From Desulfobacteraceae bacterium (GTDB taxonomy: Bacteria; Desulfobacterota; DSM-4660; Desulfatiglandales; Desulfatiglandaceae): 6,068 nucleotides of DNA. The position numbers were made by a program, and so were the translations under genes. Under the pieces are notes generated by a model that made no database searches, had not been told where the DNA came from, and saw only the letters and a program-made list of their open reading frames with translations. The DNA is taken from contig CP070700.1 of the NCBI GenBank assembly GCA_020349865.1, positions 1,915,115 to 1,921,182 of the forward strand, given 5' to 3'. Shown in pieces: positions 5,888 through 6,068 of the stretch (positions are counted from its first letter, which is position 1; the number at the start of each line of letters is the position of its first letter).

Positions 5888-6068
5888 GGTAACACTTTGG
5901 CCCCTTGAAAATGGTACAAAATGGGCCATGGGAATCTCTTTTTCAAAAGCCGCATCATAAAAATTATACAGAGCTCGTGGAACGCCCCCTGAGCCTTGAA
6001 CAGGGGCTCTGAGCAGGCAGTTAGGGCGACCTCTTTCATGAAGATTCCCTTCTGGGGCTGTCCTGGGC
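5888..6068 (+). repeat. Right copy of the interspersed repeat, inverted relative to the left copy, cut by the window edge
   Basis: It starts GGTAACACTTTGGCC and continues TTGAAAATGGTACAAAA, paralleling the palindromic copy at 623. Positions 5972-6024 match the reverse complement of 1-53 at 43 of 53. A strong stem GCCCCTG/CAGGGGC-type (around 5984-6007) is conserved in place in the left copy, though built from partly different bases. On the minus strand a frame is open from the edge to TAA (5881-5883). It contains MKEVALTACSEPLFKAQ followed by GAFHEL, resembling the left copy's frame. I cannot assign this to a known transposase. Whether it is a protein-coding mobile element or a noncoding repeat is undecided. 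Confidence 0.6.

Noticed and set aside
5766..5960. 64-codon frame overlapping the tal-pgi stop by ATGA
   Set aside because: It has no ribosome binding site, runs into the right repeat, and its composition resembles translated noncoding sequence; no family was recognised.
1..6068. CRISPR array, tRNA or rRNA genes
   Set aside because: No regularly spaced short direct repeats, no tRNA-like cloverleaf with conserved loops and no rRNA-like sequence were seen.

Overview
The window is a moderately AT-leaning bacterial segment with four confident genes, all on the + strand. They are a CxxC-type AhpD/CMD-like protein (160-492), a radical SAM arsenosugar-biosynthesis enzyme of the ArsS family (727-1743), a Tat-exported molybdopterin (sulfite-oxidase-fold) protein (1854-2510) and a transaldolase/glucose-6-phosphate isomerase fusion (2941-5769). 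Gene content and repeats suggest an anaerobic or facultatively anaerobic bacterium that uses selenocysteine. Desulfobacterota is my best guess, from general familiarity with selenoprotein ArsS and the C-rich/G-rich nested palindromes in such genomes; nothing in the window fixes the taxon.

The central observation is that arsS does not end at its first stop codon. The reading frame reaches the C-terminal signature CYTCTAGAGFT and then a TGA (1717-1719), followed in frame by Gly-Gly-Ala-Ile-Asn-Asn-Thr and a second TGA (1741-1743). The family normally has Cys (or Sec) followed by Gly-Gly or similar at this point. Starting 16 bases after the first TGA is a perfect 7-bp hairpin with an AGGU loop, in the position and with the loop expected of a bacterial SECIS element. 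I read the TGA as selenocysteine 331 of a 338-residue selenoprotein; a standard gene call would cut it eight residues short and lose the active-site-like residue.

Layout: 1-142 is one end of a degenerate repeat; 160-492 is the CMD-like gene; 493-726 is intergenic and contains a 79-bp palindromic repeat (623-701); 727-1743 is arsS with SECIS; 1744-1853 is a gap with a 21-bp-spaced direct repeat; 1854-2510 is the molybdopterin protein; 2511-2940 is a long intergenic stretch with a nested C-rich/G-rich palindrome (2674-2750) and a possible gene remnant; 2941-5769 is tal-pgi; 5888-6068 is another copy of the first repeat in opposite orientation. The four genes therefore sit between inverted copies of one repeat family, with a third, short copy inside.

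The first two genes form a recognised arsenosugar-associated pair, but no arsM methyltransferase or glycosyltransferase is visible here, so the pathway must be completed elsewhere. The exported molybdopterin protein may belong to the same transcription unit (110-base gap, same strand), but its link to arsenic is conjecture. The tal-pgi gene is a separate central-carbon gene with its own ribosome binding site.
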